The notes beneath the pieces were generated by a model. It did no database searches. It was given only the letters and a program-made list of their open reading frames with translations, and had not been told where the DNA came from. DNA of 64,000 bases from JAENVT01 sp039931555 (GTDB lineage: Bacteria > Actinomycetota > Acidimicrobiia > Acidimicrobiales > Ilumatobacteraceae). The stretch covers positions 1 to 64,000 of the forward strand of contig JBDTRP010000030.1 of NCBI GenBank assembly GCA_039931555.1, written 5' to 3'. The translations under genes were made by a program, and so were the position numbers. This document shows positions 6,954-15,531 of this stretch, one piece after another; positions within the stretch are counted from its first letter, which is position 1; every line of letters begins with the position of its first letter.

Positions 6954-9517
6954 TCTCGGCGGATGATCAAGTCGGCAACGAGTCCGGTCCAGCCGGTCTG
7001 GTGCGATGCGCCGAGGCCGTGACCGGTGTCGCCGTGGAAGTACTCGTGAAAAGGGATCATCCGGTTCCAGACGTGGTCGGTCTGGAACTTCTCGTCGCCG
7101 CCGAAGACCGGCCGGCGGCCGTCGCCGTCGGGCACGAAGATGTCGATCAACCGCTGACCGAGGCGGTCGACGACCAGGCCGAGCGTCAACTCGGTGCCCG
7201 AACCGGTGGGGTACTCGACCGTGAAGTCGTCGCCGAAGAAGCGAGCGAAGCGGCGCAGCCCCTCGATCACGATGTAGTTCACCGGGAACCACACCGGCCC
7301 ACGCCAGTTGGAGTTGCCGCCGAACAGGCCGGTTGTCGACTCGCCCGGCGAATACTCGACGGTGTAGGTCATGCCGCCGAGGTCGACCGAGAACGGGTGC
7401 TCACGGTGCGCCGCCGACAGAGCGCGCACACCATGGGGCGAGAGGAACTCGCTCTCGTCGAGCAGTCGACGCAGAACACGCCGAAGACGGTCGGGCGAGA
7501 CGATCGACAGCAGCCGGCCTTCGCTGCCGTCACGCTCGTGCATGTGGAACAGGTCGCTGTAGTTGGGGCGGTTTTCCATGAACCAATCGGTGCGCGCCGT
7601 GAAGTCGGTCAGCTTGTCGAGTGTCTCCCGGCCGAGCGTGGTGGTGGCAGCCAGGGGGAGCAGGCCGACCATCGACCGCAGCTTCAACGGGATCCGATCG
7701 CCATTCGAGGTGGCCAGCACGTCGTAGTAGAAGCCGTCATCCTCGTCCCACAGACCGCGGCTGTACATCGCCTCGGCGATCAGTGCGAAGTGCTCGAAGA
7801 ACTTGGTCGCCAGATCCTCGTATGTCCGGTCGTGACGGGCCAGGGTGAGCGACATCTCCAGCAGGTCGAGGCAGTACATCGCCATCCATGACGTGCCGTC
7901 GGATTGCTCGAGGGTGCCATCGATCGGCAGCGGAGCGGATCGGTCGATCGGCCCGATGTTGTCGAGCCCGAGGAAGCCACCGGCGAACACGTTGTTGCCG
8001 TCGGCGTCCTTGCGGTTGACCCACCAGGTGAAGTTGAGCAGCAGCTTGTGCAGCATGCGCTCGAGGAACCCGTAGTCGTGGCCACCGTCGATCTCGAAGA
8101 CCCGCAACGTCGCCCACGCATGCACCGGAGGGTTGACGTCGCCGAAGGCCCACTCGTAGGCGGGCAGCTGGCCGTTGGGGTGCATGTACCACTCGCGGCA
8201 CAGCAGGATCAGCTGCTCCTTGGCGAACGACGGGTCGACGTGAGCGAGCGCGACCGTGTGAAAGGCGAGGTCCCATGCCGCGTACCACGGGTACTCCCAC
8301 TTGTCGGGCATCGAGATCACGTCGCGGTTGTTGAGGTGCCGCCACCCTGCGTTGCGCCCCGTGCGGCGGGCCGCCGGAGGCGGCGGCTGACCTGGGTCGC
8401 CGTCGAGCCAACGGGGCACGTCGTAGTGGTAGAACTGCTTCGACCAGAGCATGCCGCTGAGTGCTTGGCGCATGACCATCGCCTCGTCCGCCGTGGTCGC
8501 CGGTGGGGTCAGCGCGGCGAAGAACTCGTCCGCGTCGGCGTGCCGCGCGGTCAGCACGTCGGCACTCGCGGTCGCAGGCGCGGTGTCGTCGCGGTGCAAT
8601 CGGAGGGTGATCTCCGCGGTCGCTCCCGGCGCCACCTCGACTTGGTACCACAGTGCGGCTTTGGTGCCGACCTGCGCTGTGTTGGTGGAATCGCGAGCGT
8701 CGACGACGTGATCGTTGATCGCATCCTTGGGGAACAGGGCACCGTCCACGCCCCACAACCGGTGGGTGTTCGACTCGTTGTCGCAGAAGAGCATCTGCGG
8801 CGAACCGTCGCCGGTCAGCCGCATCGCCGGGTCCGAGTGATGCCGGGTGACCAGCGCGGTGCCCGCCACTTCGATCGTCGGCTTGCGGTCGTCGAGCCCC
8901 CACGACCACGTGTTGCGGAACCACAACGTGGGCAACACGTGCAGCCTGGCGGCGTCTGGGCCGGCGTTGCGCAGCGTGACTCGCACGACGATGTCGTCGG
9001 GTGCGGCCTTGGCGTAGTCGACGACGATGTCCCAGTAGCGATCGTCGTCGAAGATGCCGGTGTCGAGCAGTTCGAACTCCGGTTGATCGGATCCGCGGCG
9101 AGCGTTCTCGTCGACCAGTTGCGCATACGGGAACTCGGCCTGCGGGTAGAAGTACCGCCAGCGCATCCACGAATGCGTCGGTGTGCAGTCCTCGTAGAAC
9201 CAGTACTCCTTGGCGTCCTCGCCGTGGTTGCCCTGCGGCCCGGTGAGCCCGAAGATCCGCTCCTTGAGGATCGGGTCGCGCCCGTTCCAGAACGCGAACG
9301 CCAGGCACAACGACTGGCCGTCGTCGCAGATGCCGGCCAGCCCGTCCTCGTTCCATCGATACGCCCGCGAGCGGGCGTGGTCGTGAGGGAACGAGTCCCA
9401 CGCCGTGCCGTGCTCGCTGTAGTCCTCGCGCACCGTGCCCCACGCTCGTTCCGAGACATAGGGCCCCCATCGTTTCCACTCGGGATCGGCGAGCCGGGTG
9501 TGTTCTGCATCGTTCAT
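6941..9517 (-). CDS. MGH1-like (GH63-related) glycoside hydrolase
   Basis: 858 residues of the large bacterial glucosidase family with a (alpha/alpha)6-barrel related to GH63. The N-terminal domain carries ERAWGTVREDYSEHGTAWD and YRWNEDGLAGICDD. The catalytic barrel follows after about residue 360, with KWEYPWYAAWDLAFHTVAL, NPPVHAWATLRVFE and GRRPVFGGDE-type segments, ending with the YTVEYSPGESTTGLFGGNSNWRGP region. No signal peptide, so it should act on cytosolic oligosaccharides. ATG 9517 was chosen over 9538; no clear ribosome binding site. It is divergent from the glycogen debranching enzyme, suggesting a joint role in alpha-glucan turnover. Confidence 0.8.
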   Translation of the reverse strand: MNDAEHTRLADPEWKRWGPYVSERAWGTVREDYSEHGTAWDSFPHDHARSRAYRWNEDGLAGICDDGQSLCLAFAFWNGRDPILKERIFGLTGPQGNHGEDAKEYWFYEDCTPTHSWMRWRYFYPQAEFPYAQLVDENARRGSDQPEFELLDTGIFDDDRYWDIVVDYAKAAPDDIVVRVTLRNAGPDAARLHVLPTLWFRNTWSWGLDDRKPTIEVAGTALVTRHHSDPAMRLTGDGSPQMLFCDNESNTHRLWGVDGALFPKDAINDHVVDARDSTNTAQVGTKAALWYQVEVAPGATAEITLRLHRDDTAPATASADVLTARHADADEFFAALTPPATTADEAMVMRQALSGMLWSKQFYHYDVPRWLDGDPGQPPPPAARRTGRNAGWRHLNNRDVISMPDKWEYPWYAAWDLAFHTVALAHVDPSFAKEQLILLCREWYMHPNGQLPAYEWAFGDVNPPVHAWATLRVFEIDGGHDYGFLERMLHKLLLNFTWWVNRKDADGNNVFAGGFLGLDNIGPIDRSAPLPIDGTLEQSDGTSWMAMYCLDLLEMSLTLARHDRTYEDLATKFFEHFALIAEAMYSRGLWDEDDGFYYDVLATSNGDRIPLKLRSMVGLLPLAATTTLGRETLDKLTDFTARTDWFMENRPNYSDLFHMHERDGSEGRLLSIVSPDRLRRVLRRLLDESEFLSPHGVRALSAAHREHPFSVDLGGMTYTVEYSPGESTTGLFGGNSNWRGPVWFPVNYIVIEGLRRFARFFGDDFTVEYPTGSGTELTLGLVVDRLGQRLIDIFVPDGDGRRPVFGGDEKFQTDHVWNRMIPFHEYFHGDTGHGLGASHQTGWTGLVADLIIRRDQPR

Positions 9518-9625
9518 GTCGGGTGCAGTCTTGCCCACTGCCGCGCCGTTACAACCCTCGGCAAGATCGCCGGTGTTGTCAGATTGTTTCGCGAGTTGTC
9601 ACAAGTCGGATTGTTGCCACACTGC

Positions 9626-11581
9626 ATGGGCATGGACATCCGGTTCGGAACCCAGGTCTGTGGATCGCTCGACGATGCATCCACGCGCGAGTGGCTGGTG
9701 ACCGACGGCGTCGGCGGCTTTGCCATGGGGACGGTCGGTGGCTTGCGCACGCGTCGTTACCACGGCTTGCTCGTTGTCGCGACCGATCCGCCGATCGGCC
9801 GGCGCCTGGGTCTGGCAGCTCTCGATCCCGTGCTGATCGTGGGCGATCGGCGCATCGAGTTGGCGACGCGGGAATGGGCTTCGGGTGTCGTGGCCCCGCT
9901 GGGTCATCGCTACTTGGTCAGCTTCGAGCTGTTCGAGGGCGTGCCGACGTGGACGTGGCAGGTCGATGAGATCGTGCTGCAGGCCGAGGTTGCCATGGCG
10001 CATGGAACCCCGGCGGTCGGTATCGTGCATCGGTTGCTCAACGCCGACCGACCGGTGCGCCTGGAACTGGCAGCGGTGGCCACATGGCGCGACGTCCACG
10101 GCCAACGCACCGCCGCCGGCGACACACCGGTCGCAGCGACCACCGATGGCTTCGTGTTCGACAACGCGTACCGCGTGCGGGGCCCCGGATACCGACACGC
10201 GGCCGAGTGGTGGCTCGGTTCGTACCAACGTGAGGAGGCGGCCCGCGGCCTCGCCGCGAGCGAGGATCTCTGTCATGCCGGAACGTTCTCGGTCGAGATG
10301 ACTCCGGGCACCGTGGCCGAGGTGGAGGCCTGGGCCGGCGACGCCGGCAGCGATGTGCCCACAGCAACTGCGATCGTCGCCGCAGCGCGTGCCCGGTACC
10401 GGGCCGTGTGCCGAACGGCGTCGGCCGAGACGGCGATCGACCGCCTGCTCGCCCACGCTGCCGACCAGTTCGTCGTCGCCGGCCCGACCGTTGTCGCCGG
10501 CTATCCGTGGTTCGGCGACTGGTCGCGAGACACGTTCACGTCGTACGAGGGGTTGTTCCTGTGCGCGGGTCGCTACGACGAAGGCCGCCAGTTGTTGATG
10601 CGGGCCGCGGCGACGGTGTCGGAAGGGATGTTGGCCAACACCGCCGATGTCGGCGGCGCGCCCGAGTACAACACGGCTGACGCGACGATGTGGTTCCTGC
10701 ATGCGGTCGCACGCCACATCGAGGTCACGGGCGACGAGCAAGCGACGGAGCAGTTGCTGCCGACGGTTGCATCGATCATCGACCATCACGTCGCCGGCAC
10801 CCGCTTCGGGATCCACATCGATCCTGTCGACGGCCTCGTCACCCAGGGTGCCGATGGCTTGGCGTTGACCTGGATGGACGCTCGTATCGACGGCGTTTCG
10901 GTCACACCCCGTCGGGGAAAGACCGTCGAGATCAACGCGCTGTGGATCAGCGCCCTGACCCGGCTCGCTGACATTGCGGCGAAGGTCGGTGGCGATGGTG
11001 ATGCGTGGCACGCACTGGCCGACCGGGCCCGCATCTCGTTCGCCACGCGGTTCGTGACCGACAGCGGATCGCTGTTCGACGTCGTCGACGGTCCGCAGGG
11101 CGACGACGCGACCCTGCGCCCCAGCCAGCTCATCGCCGCCGCTGCGCCGGACGGTCCTCTGTTGCCGGACGCCATCGCCCGGGTTGTCGACGCTGTTGCG
11201 CAGTTGCTGACCCCACTCGGCCTTCGGTCGCTCGATCCAGCGGACGCCCGATTCCGGCCAGAACATCGTGGCGACGCTGTGGCCCGTGACTCCGCGTACC
11301 ACCAGGGCACGGTGTGGCCCTGGCTGATCGGGGCATACATCGAAGCCTGCCTGCAATCTGGTCGCACCCCGGCGGGGGTCCTCGACGGCCTGGAGGCGCA
11401 TCTCGCCGAGTTCGGTCTCGGTTCCATCTCGGAAACGGCCGACGGTGCGGCGCCGCACGGAGCGACCGGATGCCCGTTCCAAGCGTGGTCGGTGGCCGAG
11501 GTGCTTCGGGCCCGCTCTCTGCTGCGGCTAAGTTCGCCCGCCAGTGACCGATCCCGGGACCCTCGTCGGAGCAACAACTGA
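9626..11581 (+). CDS. Glycogen debranching enzyme, GH133 family
   Basis: 651 residues: an N-terminal GDE domain (REWLVTDGVGGFAMGTVGGL, then RRYHGLLV) and a C-terminal amylo-alpha-1,6-glucosidase barrel with GYPWFGDWSRDTFTSYEGL near residue 292, EINALWISAL near 435, YHQGTVWPWLIGAYIEA near 558 and GCPFQAWSVAEV near the end. It removes alpha-1,6 branches of glycogen, in line with glgA and glgC at 27-30 kb. Start is ATG 9626 or 9632. A longer frame reaches back to 7904, but it lies opposite the glycosidase gene and is spurious. Its last 38 bp overlap the sigma factor gene. Confidence 0.9.
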   Translation: MGMDIRFGTQVCGSLDDASTREWLVTDGVGGFAMGTVGGLRTRRYHGLLVVATDPPIGRRLGLAALDPVLIVGDRRIELATREWASGVVAPLGHRYLVSFELFEGVPTWTWQVDEIVLQAEVAMAHGTPAVGIVHRLLNADRPVRLELAAVATWRDVHGQRTAAGDTPVAATTDGFVFDNAYRVRGPGYRHAAEWWLGSYQREEAARGLAASEDLCHAGTFSVEMTPGTVAEVEAWAGDAGSDVPTATAIVAAARARYRAVCRTASAETAIDRLLAHAADQFVVAGPTVVAGYPWFGDWSRDTFTSYEGLFLCAGRYDEGRQLLMRAAATVSEGMLANTADVGGAPEYNTADATMWFLHAVARHIEVTGDEQATEQLLPTVASIIDHHVAGTRFGIHIDPVDGLVTQGADGLALTWMDARIDGVSVTPRRGKTVEINALWISALTRLADIAAKVGGDGDAWHALADRARISFATRFVTDSGSLFDVVDGPQGDDATLRPSQLIAAAAPDGPLLPDAIARVVDAVAQLLTPLGLRSLDPADARFRPEHRGDAVARDSAYHQGTVWPWLIGAYIEACLQSGRTPAGVLDGLEAHLAEFGLGSISETADGAAPHGATGCPFQAWSVAEVLRARSLLRLSSPASDRSRDPRRSNN

Positions 11582-12191
11582 TGATCAGCGCATCATCGCC
11601 GGGCTGCGCGCAGGCAACGAGGCCGTCTTCGCCGAGATGGTCGACAAGTACCACGGGTCCCTCGTGAGGGTCGCAATGCGCTACATACCGAGCAGGGCCG
11701 TCGCAGAGGAAGTCGTACAAGACACGTGGATCGGCGTGATCGAAGGCATCGATCGTTTCGAGGGACGGTCGAGCGTGAAGACCTGGCTCTACAGGATCTT
11801 GATCTATCGCGCCCGAGCGCGCGGTGAGCGCGAGAGGCGCACGATTCCGATGTCGGCGCTGGCCAACGACGATTCTGCTCCGGCGGTGCCGACCGAGCGG
11901 TTCCGCGGATCGGACGCGCTGTGGGCCGGTCACTGGGCAACGCCGCCGCAGCGTTGGGATGGCGATGCCGAGGAGCGCCTGCTGGCCGGCGAGGCACGAG
12001 CGATCATCGGTGCGGTGATCGCCGACCTCCCGCCGGCGCAGCGCGACGTGATCGTGATGCGCGATCTATCGCATTTCAGCGCACCGGAGGTCTGCGACCT
12101 GCTGGATGTGACGGAGGCAAACCAACGCGTGCTGCTTCATCGGGCCCGGTCACACGTGCGTGCGGCACTGGAGCAGTACCTCGATGCGTAG
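11544..12191 (+). CDS. ECF-type RNA polymerase sigma factor
   Basis: 215 residues with sigma region 2 (EMVDKYHGSLVRVAMRYI, then EEVVQDTWIGVIEGIDRFEG, residues about 30-75) and region 4 (LPPAQRDVIVMRDLSHFSAP and TEANQRVLLHRARSHVR, about 160-205). A longer linker with LWAGHWATPPQRW joins them, as in ECF factors paired with very small anti-sigma proteins. GTG start at 11544 lies inside the debranching enzyme gene, so expression is probably coupled to it. The next gene, 9 bp downstream, is the expected zinc-finger anti-sigma factor. Target genes are unknown. Confidence 0.9.
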   Translation: MTDPGTLVGATTDDQRIIAGLRAGNEAVFAEMVDKYHGSLVRVAMRYIPSRAVAEEVVQDTWIGVIEGIDRFEGRSSVKTWLYRILIYRARARGERERRTIPMSALANDDSAPAVPTERFRGSDALWAGHWATPPQRWDGDAEERLLAGEARAIIGAVIADLPPAQRDVIVMRDLSHFSAPEVCDLLDVTEANQRVLLHRARSHVRAALEQYLDA

Positions 12192-12200
12192 GCGGAACCG

Positions 12201-12455
12201 ATGATCCACGACACCTTCGACTGCAAGATGTTGGTCGAACTCGTCACCGACTGGCTCGAGGGAGCGCTGCCCGAGCCGACACGCAGTGAGTTGGAGCTGC
12301 ACGTCGCGACCTGCGCTGGGTGCATCGCCTACGTCGAGCAGATGCGAACCACGCAGGCCGCGTTGGCGCGGCTCGAGAGCGTGGAGGCGATCGAGCCGCC
12401 CGAGCCCGGCGTTCGCGACGAGATGCTCGCCGTCTTCCGCGCCCGCCGTCGCTAG
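12201..12455 (+). CDS. Small zinc-finger (zf-HC2) anti-sigma factor
   Basis: 84 residues. It contains the conserved ZAS-type pattern Cys8, then H-x3-C-x2-C in ELHVATCAGCIAYVEQM (residues about 32-48), which binds zinc and grips the sigma factor. LVELVTDWLEGALP before it is typical of these short cytosolic anti-sigma proteins. There is no membrane segment, so the signal must be cytosolic. It lies 9 bp after the ECF sigma gene in the same direction, the usual arrangement. Zinc-finger anti-sigma factors of this type often respond to thiol oxidation; that is family knowledge, not shown here. Confidence 0.85.
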   Translation: MIHDTFDCKMLVELVTDWLEGALPEPTRSELELHVATCAGCIAYVEQMRTTQAALARLESVEAIEPPEPGVRDEMLAVFRARRR

Positions 12456-12574
12456 TTCGAGCGCTCGGTGCTCGCCAGGCTCGAACGTTCGGCGATCCAC
12501 CGCGACTGCGCCCGCCGCTGTGTTCCCGACGTCTTCCATGCTCTGGTCACGACCCCATCTTGGCCCAGACCGGT
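12456..12574. terminator. Convergent intergenic region with an 8-bp inverted repeat
   Basis: Just after the anti-sigma stop, gttcgagc and gctcgaac form an exact 8-bp inverted repeat with a 16-nt spacer. There is no T-tract. It may help end transcription between the anti-sigma gene and the convergent DUF885 gene; weakly supported. Confidence 0.3.
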
Positions 12575-14242
12575 CTATCCAGACAGAGATCGATCCACCC
12601 AGGCATCGATCGAGCGGGCCAGTTGGTGCAACGGGGTCATCCCGCCGCCGAGCACGACGTCGTGGAACGTCTTCACGGAGAAACCTGCCCCGAGGCGCTG
12701 CTCGGCGTGGGCGCGCAGCCGCTGGATCTCCAACCGGCCGATCATGTAGCTCGTCGCCTGGCCGGGTGTGGCGATGTAGCGATCGACCTCCGACGCTGCG
12801 CTCGAGCGGTCGAGCGCGGTCTCGGCGAGCAGGCACTCGATCGCCTTGTTGCGCGACCAACCCAGGGCATGGATGCCGGTATCGACGACGAGGCGTGCCG
12901 CCCGGAGCGAGTCGAGGGTCAGCATCCCTACGCGTTGCAGCGACGAGCTGTAGAGGCCCATTTCGTCGGCCAGCCGCTCGGCGTACAGTCCCCATCCCTC
13001 ACCGAAGCTGGTGACCTCCAACTCGCCGACCACGGGGTGGAGGTCAGCTTCCTGTGCCAGAGCGAGTTGCAGATGGTGACCCGGGACGGCTTCGTGGAAC
13101 GTCGTGACTTCGAGCTGATACCGGGCCCATGCGGCCGGCTTCGCCGCGTTGAAGTAGTACGTGCCCGGGCGTCTGCCGTCAGGAGACGGCCCGGTGTAGT
13201 AGGCCATCGGGCCGTTCGGTGCGGCGACGACGTTGCATTCGGATCGCGGCAGGCGGGCGAACCATCGCGGCACTTCTGTCTCGGCGCGAGCGATCGCCGC
13301 CATCGCGTCGGCGATGATCTCGTCGGCGCTGGTGTACCGCAGCGACGAGTCCATCCGCAGCCGCTCGCGCAGGCGGGCCGGGTCGTCGACGTCGAACGTC
13401 GATGCGCCGAGAATTCGGTATTCGTCGTCGAGGAGGGCGAGTTGCTGCAGACCCAGCTCGTGCACGGCCCGGGGCGTGAGACCCGTGGATGTCGACGCCC
13501 ACAGCAGACCGGCGTAGCCTGCGTCGCCTTCAGGAAGATGACAGATCCCCGGCTGCTGGTCGGTGCGGCCGACAGCGAGCAGTTCGTCGTGCAGAACGGT
13601 CCGCAACCTGGTGAGCGCTGGTCTGGCAGCATCGCGTATCGCCTCGACGACATCGGCGCGCCACGCCGCGGCATCGACCGGTCCGAGCTCGCTCGGTGGC
13701 TCCTGCGACGCCAGCGGGTCGTTGGCCGCGTCGCTGTGCAGCAGTGTGTCGATCGCATCGACGGCGGCTGTCACGCCGCGCGCGGTTGCGACCCTTCCGA
13801 CGCCGGCACCATCGCGAAGGCCATCGATCCACCGGTCGACGAACGACGGCATCGATCGCAGCTTGGCGATGTAGCCCAGGCCGTGCTCGCGGGTGACAAG
13901 GGAATAGCCGGGTATCAGCACCGAGACGAACGTCACGAAGTTGAACGGGCCGGCCACCATGGCCAGGTCTCGTTCGAACGGCAGCGTCGCCACGGTCGCC
14001 CGGGCACTGAACTCGATCGCGGCCAGCAACGATCGGTCGCGATCGCCGGTGCCGGGAGTGGCCAGCGCAGCGGCCCGATCAGCAAAAGATCCGAGCCGCT
14101 CGATTCGAGTGGCCACGCCGGATGGGCTCAGGTCCTCCCATTGCTCGATCTGGTCGACGTCGCCGCGGTCGATGTTCCAGAGTTGTGCCGAGCCGCGGAA
14201 GTATTCCCAGTACTCGTCCGCGCAGCCCACAGCATCCGACAA
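12575..14242 (-). CDS. DUF885 family protein, putative metallopeptidase-like hydrolase
   Basis: 555 residues. The hallmark is TTFHEAVPGHHLQLALA near residue 380, an HE-x4-HH zinc-type motif shared by DUF885 proteins, with FGEGWGLYAERLADEMG and TGIHALGWSRNKAI following as in other members. No signal peptide, so probably cytosolic. The start was placed at TTG 14242 because TAGATT followed by 7 nt lies immediately upstream, the leaderless signature of this genome. The longer frame to ATG 14374 would run through a perfect inverted repeat and is unlikely. Substrate unknown. Confidence 0.8.
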   Translation of the reverse strand: MSDAVGCADEYWEYFRGSAQLWNIDRGDVDQIEQWEDLSPSGVATRIERLGSFADRAAALATPGTGDRDRSLLAAIEFSARATVATLPFERDLAMVAGPFNFVTFVSVLIPGYSLVTREHGLGYIAKLRSMPSFVDRWIDGLRDGAGVGRVATARGVTAAVDAIDTLLHSDAANDPLASQEPPSELGPVDAAAWRADVVEAIRDAARPALTRLRTVLHDELLAVGRTDQQPGICHLPEGDAGYAGLLWASTSTGLTPRAVHELGLQQLALLDDEYRILGASTFDVDDPARLRERLRMDSSLRYTSADEIIADAMAAIARAETEVPRWFARLPRSECNVVAAPNGPMAYYTGPSPDGRRPGTYYFNAAKPAAWARYQLEVTTFHEAVPGHHLQLALAQEADLHPVVGELEVTSFGEGWGLYAERLADEMGLYSSSLQRVGMLTLDSLRAARLVVDTGIHALGWSRNKAIECLLAETALDRSSAASEVDRYIATPGQATSYMIGRLEIQRLRAHAEQRLGAGFSVKTFHDVVLGGGMTPLHQLARSIDAWVDRSLSG

Positions 14243-14249
14243 GCAGCCG

Positions 14250-14255
14250 AATCTA
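14250..14255 (-). promoter_or_regulatory. -10 element deciding a TTG start
   Basis: TAGATT on the minus strand, 7 nt before TTG 14242. It supports a leaderless transcript for the DUF885 gene and a start 132 bp downstream of the longest frame. Confidence 0.45.
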
Positions 14256-14326
14256 GTGCCGGATCCGGCGTGACTGTCTGCAACGCGGTTGCGCCGTTCC
14301 GTCTCGCCCCGGCCCGGCGGTAGGGA

Positions 14327-14364
14327 GTCCCCATTACTGTGCGGGCTCGAACAGTAATGGGGAC
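14327..14364. repeat. Perfect 14-bp inverted repeat
   Basis: Arms gtccccattactgt (14327-14340) and acagtaatggggac (14351-14364) are exact complements, around a 10-nt loop. No second copy was seen in the window. It lies between the DUF885 gene and a permease remnant. It could be a REP-like element, a transposon end or a hairpin. Confidence 0.85.
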
Positions 14365-14499
14365 ACCGTTGCATCGCCGGTCAATTTCCGATGCTGTACA
14401 ACGAGAGCTCACGCGTCAGATGCGGCGTTCGGCGCACCGAGCCCAAATCCGCGACGCGCCCGAGTACGGCGCACGGGGCCGGCGATCTGTATCCGTGGG

Positions 14500-14720
14500 G
14501 TGTCCCCGCAGCACAGTCGCCACCGAGGCGGCGACCCTGGCGACGCTCGGTGGAATGGGGGGAGTCGCGCTCGGCAGTGCGGTCACGGCCGTATATGCCC
14601 GACGCCAGGACGTCCCGCTGACGATTCCGTTCTCGGTGCTCGTGGGTGGTGTCGGCGCTGCGCTGGTGGTGGGCGTGACCACCGGCGTCAGTACATGGCG
14701 CCGGACTTGGCGTCGGACGG
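14500..14720 (+). pseudogene. Remnant of an FtsX/MacB-type ABC permease C-terminus
   Basis: One plus-strand frame reads EAATLATLGGMGGVALGSAV and, after a basic loop, IPFSVLVGGVGAALVVGV. This matches the last two membrane helices of FtsX-like permeases, where an E-x-hydrophobic-LGG helix and a later GG.GAA..VG helix flank a periplasmic loop. No N-terminal part, start codon or ATPase partner is present, and it overlaps the end of the aldolase gene. I read it as the decayed 3' end of a lost permease gene. Confidence 0.55.
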
Positions 14721-15470
14721 GCGAGAGCCGCGGGCGGTGGCGAGGTCGGTGACGAGGTTGCCCTTCAGCGCCAGCATGTCGCTGGTCACGGTGATCATTC
14801 GGAAGCCCTGCTCGAGGCGCCGCTCGACCAGGGCTGCGGTGGCGTGGATGCCGGGCACGATGCCGGCGTTGCGGCACGCCTTCACGATCGTCGCCAGGGC
14901 GTCGTCGAACTTGCTCTCGCCGTCGTTGTTGCCGGGCGGCAGCCCCAGCGTGATCGAGAGGTCGGCAGGGCCGACGTAGATCGCGTCGATGCCGGGAACC
15001 GCCAGGATGTCGTCGAGGTTGGCGATCGCTTCGACGGTCTCGATCATCGGGATGAGGGCGATGCCGTCGGTGGACCAGTCGAAGTGGTTCTGCCGGCGCA
15101 TGCCAGCGACCACGGGGCCGAAGCTTCGTGCGCCCATCGGCGCGTACCTCCCAGAGCGCACCACGGCCTGGGCCTCGGCGACCGAGTTGACCATCGGCAC
15201 GATGATCCCTTCGATGCCGGCATCGAGCATCTTGCCAATGATGCCCGGCTCGTTCCACGGCACGCGGGCGATCGGGGTGCCGCCGCCGAGCAGGATCGCC
15301 TGGGCCATCGCCACGGTCTGCTGGTAGTCGTTGACCCCGTGCTGGTTGTCGATGCACACGTAGTCGTATCCAACTCGTGCGGCTGTCTCGGCGCTGATGA
15401 TCGATGGGATGGTCAGCCATACACCGAGGGTGTCGCGACCCTCGTTCCATTGAGTTCGCAAAGTGTCCAT
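14688..15470 (-). CDS. HpcH/HpaI family aldolase
   Basis: 260 residues, class II pyruvate aldolase fold related to HpaI and phosphoenolpyruvate-utilising enzymes. Seen motifs: YDYVCIDNQHG near residue 35 (catalytic His), RVPWNEPGIIGKMLDAG near 70, PMVNSVAEA, the metal Glu in PMIETVEAI near 143 and the metal Asp in IYVGPADLS near 163. It would cleave or form a 2-keto-acid from pyruvate and an aldehyde. TAGAAC plus 6 nt precedes the ATG. The gene follows the 2-hydroxyacid dehydrogenase on the same strand with 61 bp between them; a shared pathway for 2-oxo/2-hydroxy acids is plausible. Confidence 0.85.
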   Translation of the reverse strand: MDTLRTQWNEGRDTLGVWLTIPSIISAETAARVGYDYVCIDNQHGVNDYQQTVAMAQAILLGGGTPIARVPWNEPGIIGKMLDAGIEGIIVPMVNSVAEAQAVVRSGRYAPMGARSFGPVVAGMRRQNHFDWSTDGIALIPMIETVEAIANLDDILAVPGIDAIYVGPADLSITLGLPPGNNDGESKFDDALATIVKACRNAGIVPGIHATAALVERRLEQGFRMITVTSDMLALKGNLVTDLATARGSRPSDAKSGAMY

Positions 15471-15531
15471 CGCCCGGTTCTAGCAAAGTTCCCATGCCGC
15501 TGTTCAGCCGGCGGAAAGGTTGATGCCGCCC

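Noticed and set aside
7904..9625. A plus-strand frame continuing 574 codons upstream of the glycogen debranching enzyme
   Set aside because: It is the complement of the glycosidase gene, is rich in Arg/Val/Gly without motifs, and the GH133 domain begins only at 9626.
9599..11482. Long minus-strand frame opposite the debranching enzyme
   Set aside because: Arg/Gly/Asp-rich shadow typical of GC-rich codon use; the plus strand has clear catalytic motifs.
12320..14323. A 667-codon plus-strand frame opposite the DUF885 gene
   Set aside because: No recognisable domain, and the minus strand carries the HE-x4-HH motif and family pattern.
15428..15470. Aldolase judged inactive because the motif is D-x-Q-H instead of D-x-E-H
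   Set aside because: The Gln form occurs in many HpaI-family proteins, and the metal Glu and Asp are present, so it is probably active.
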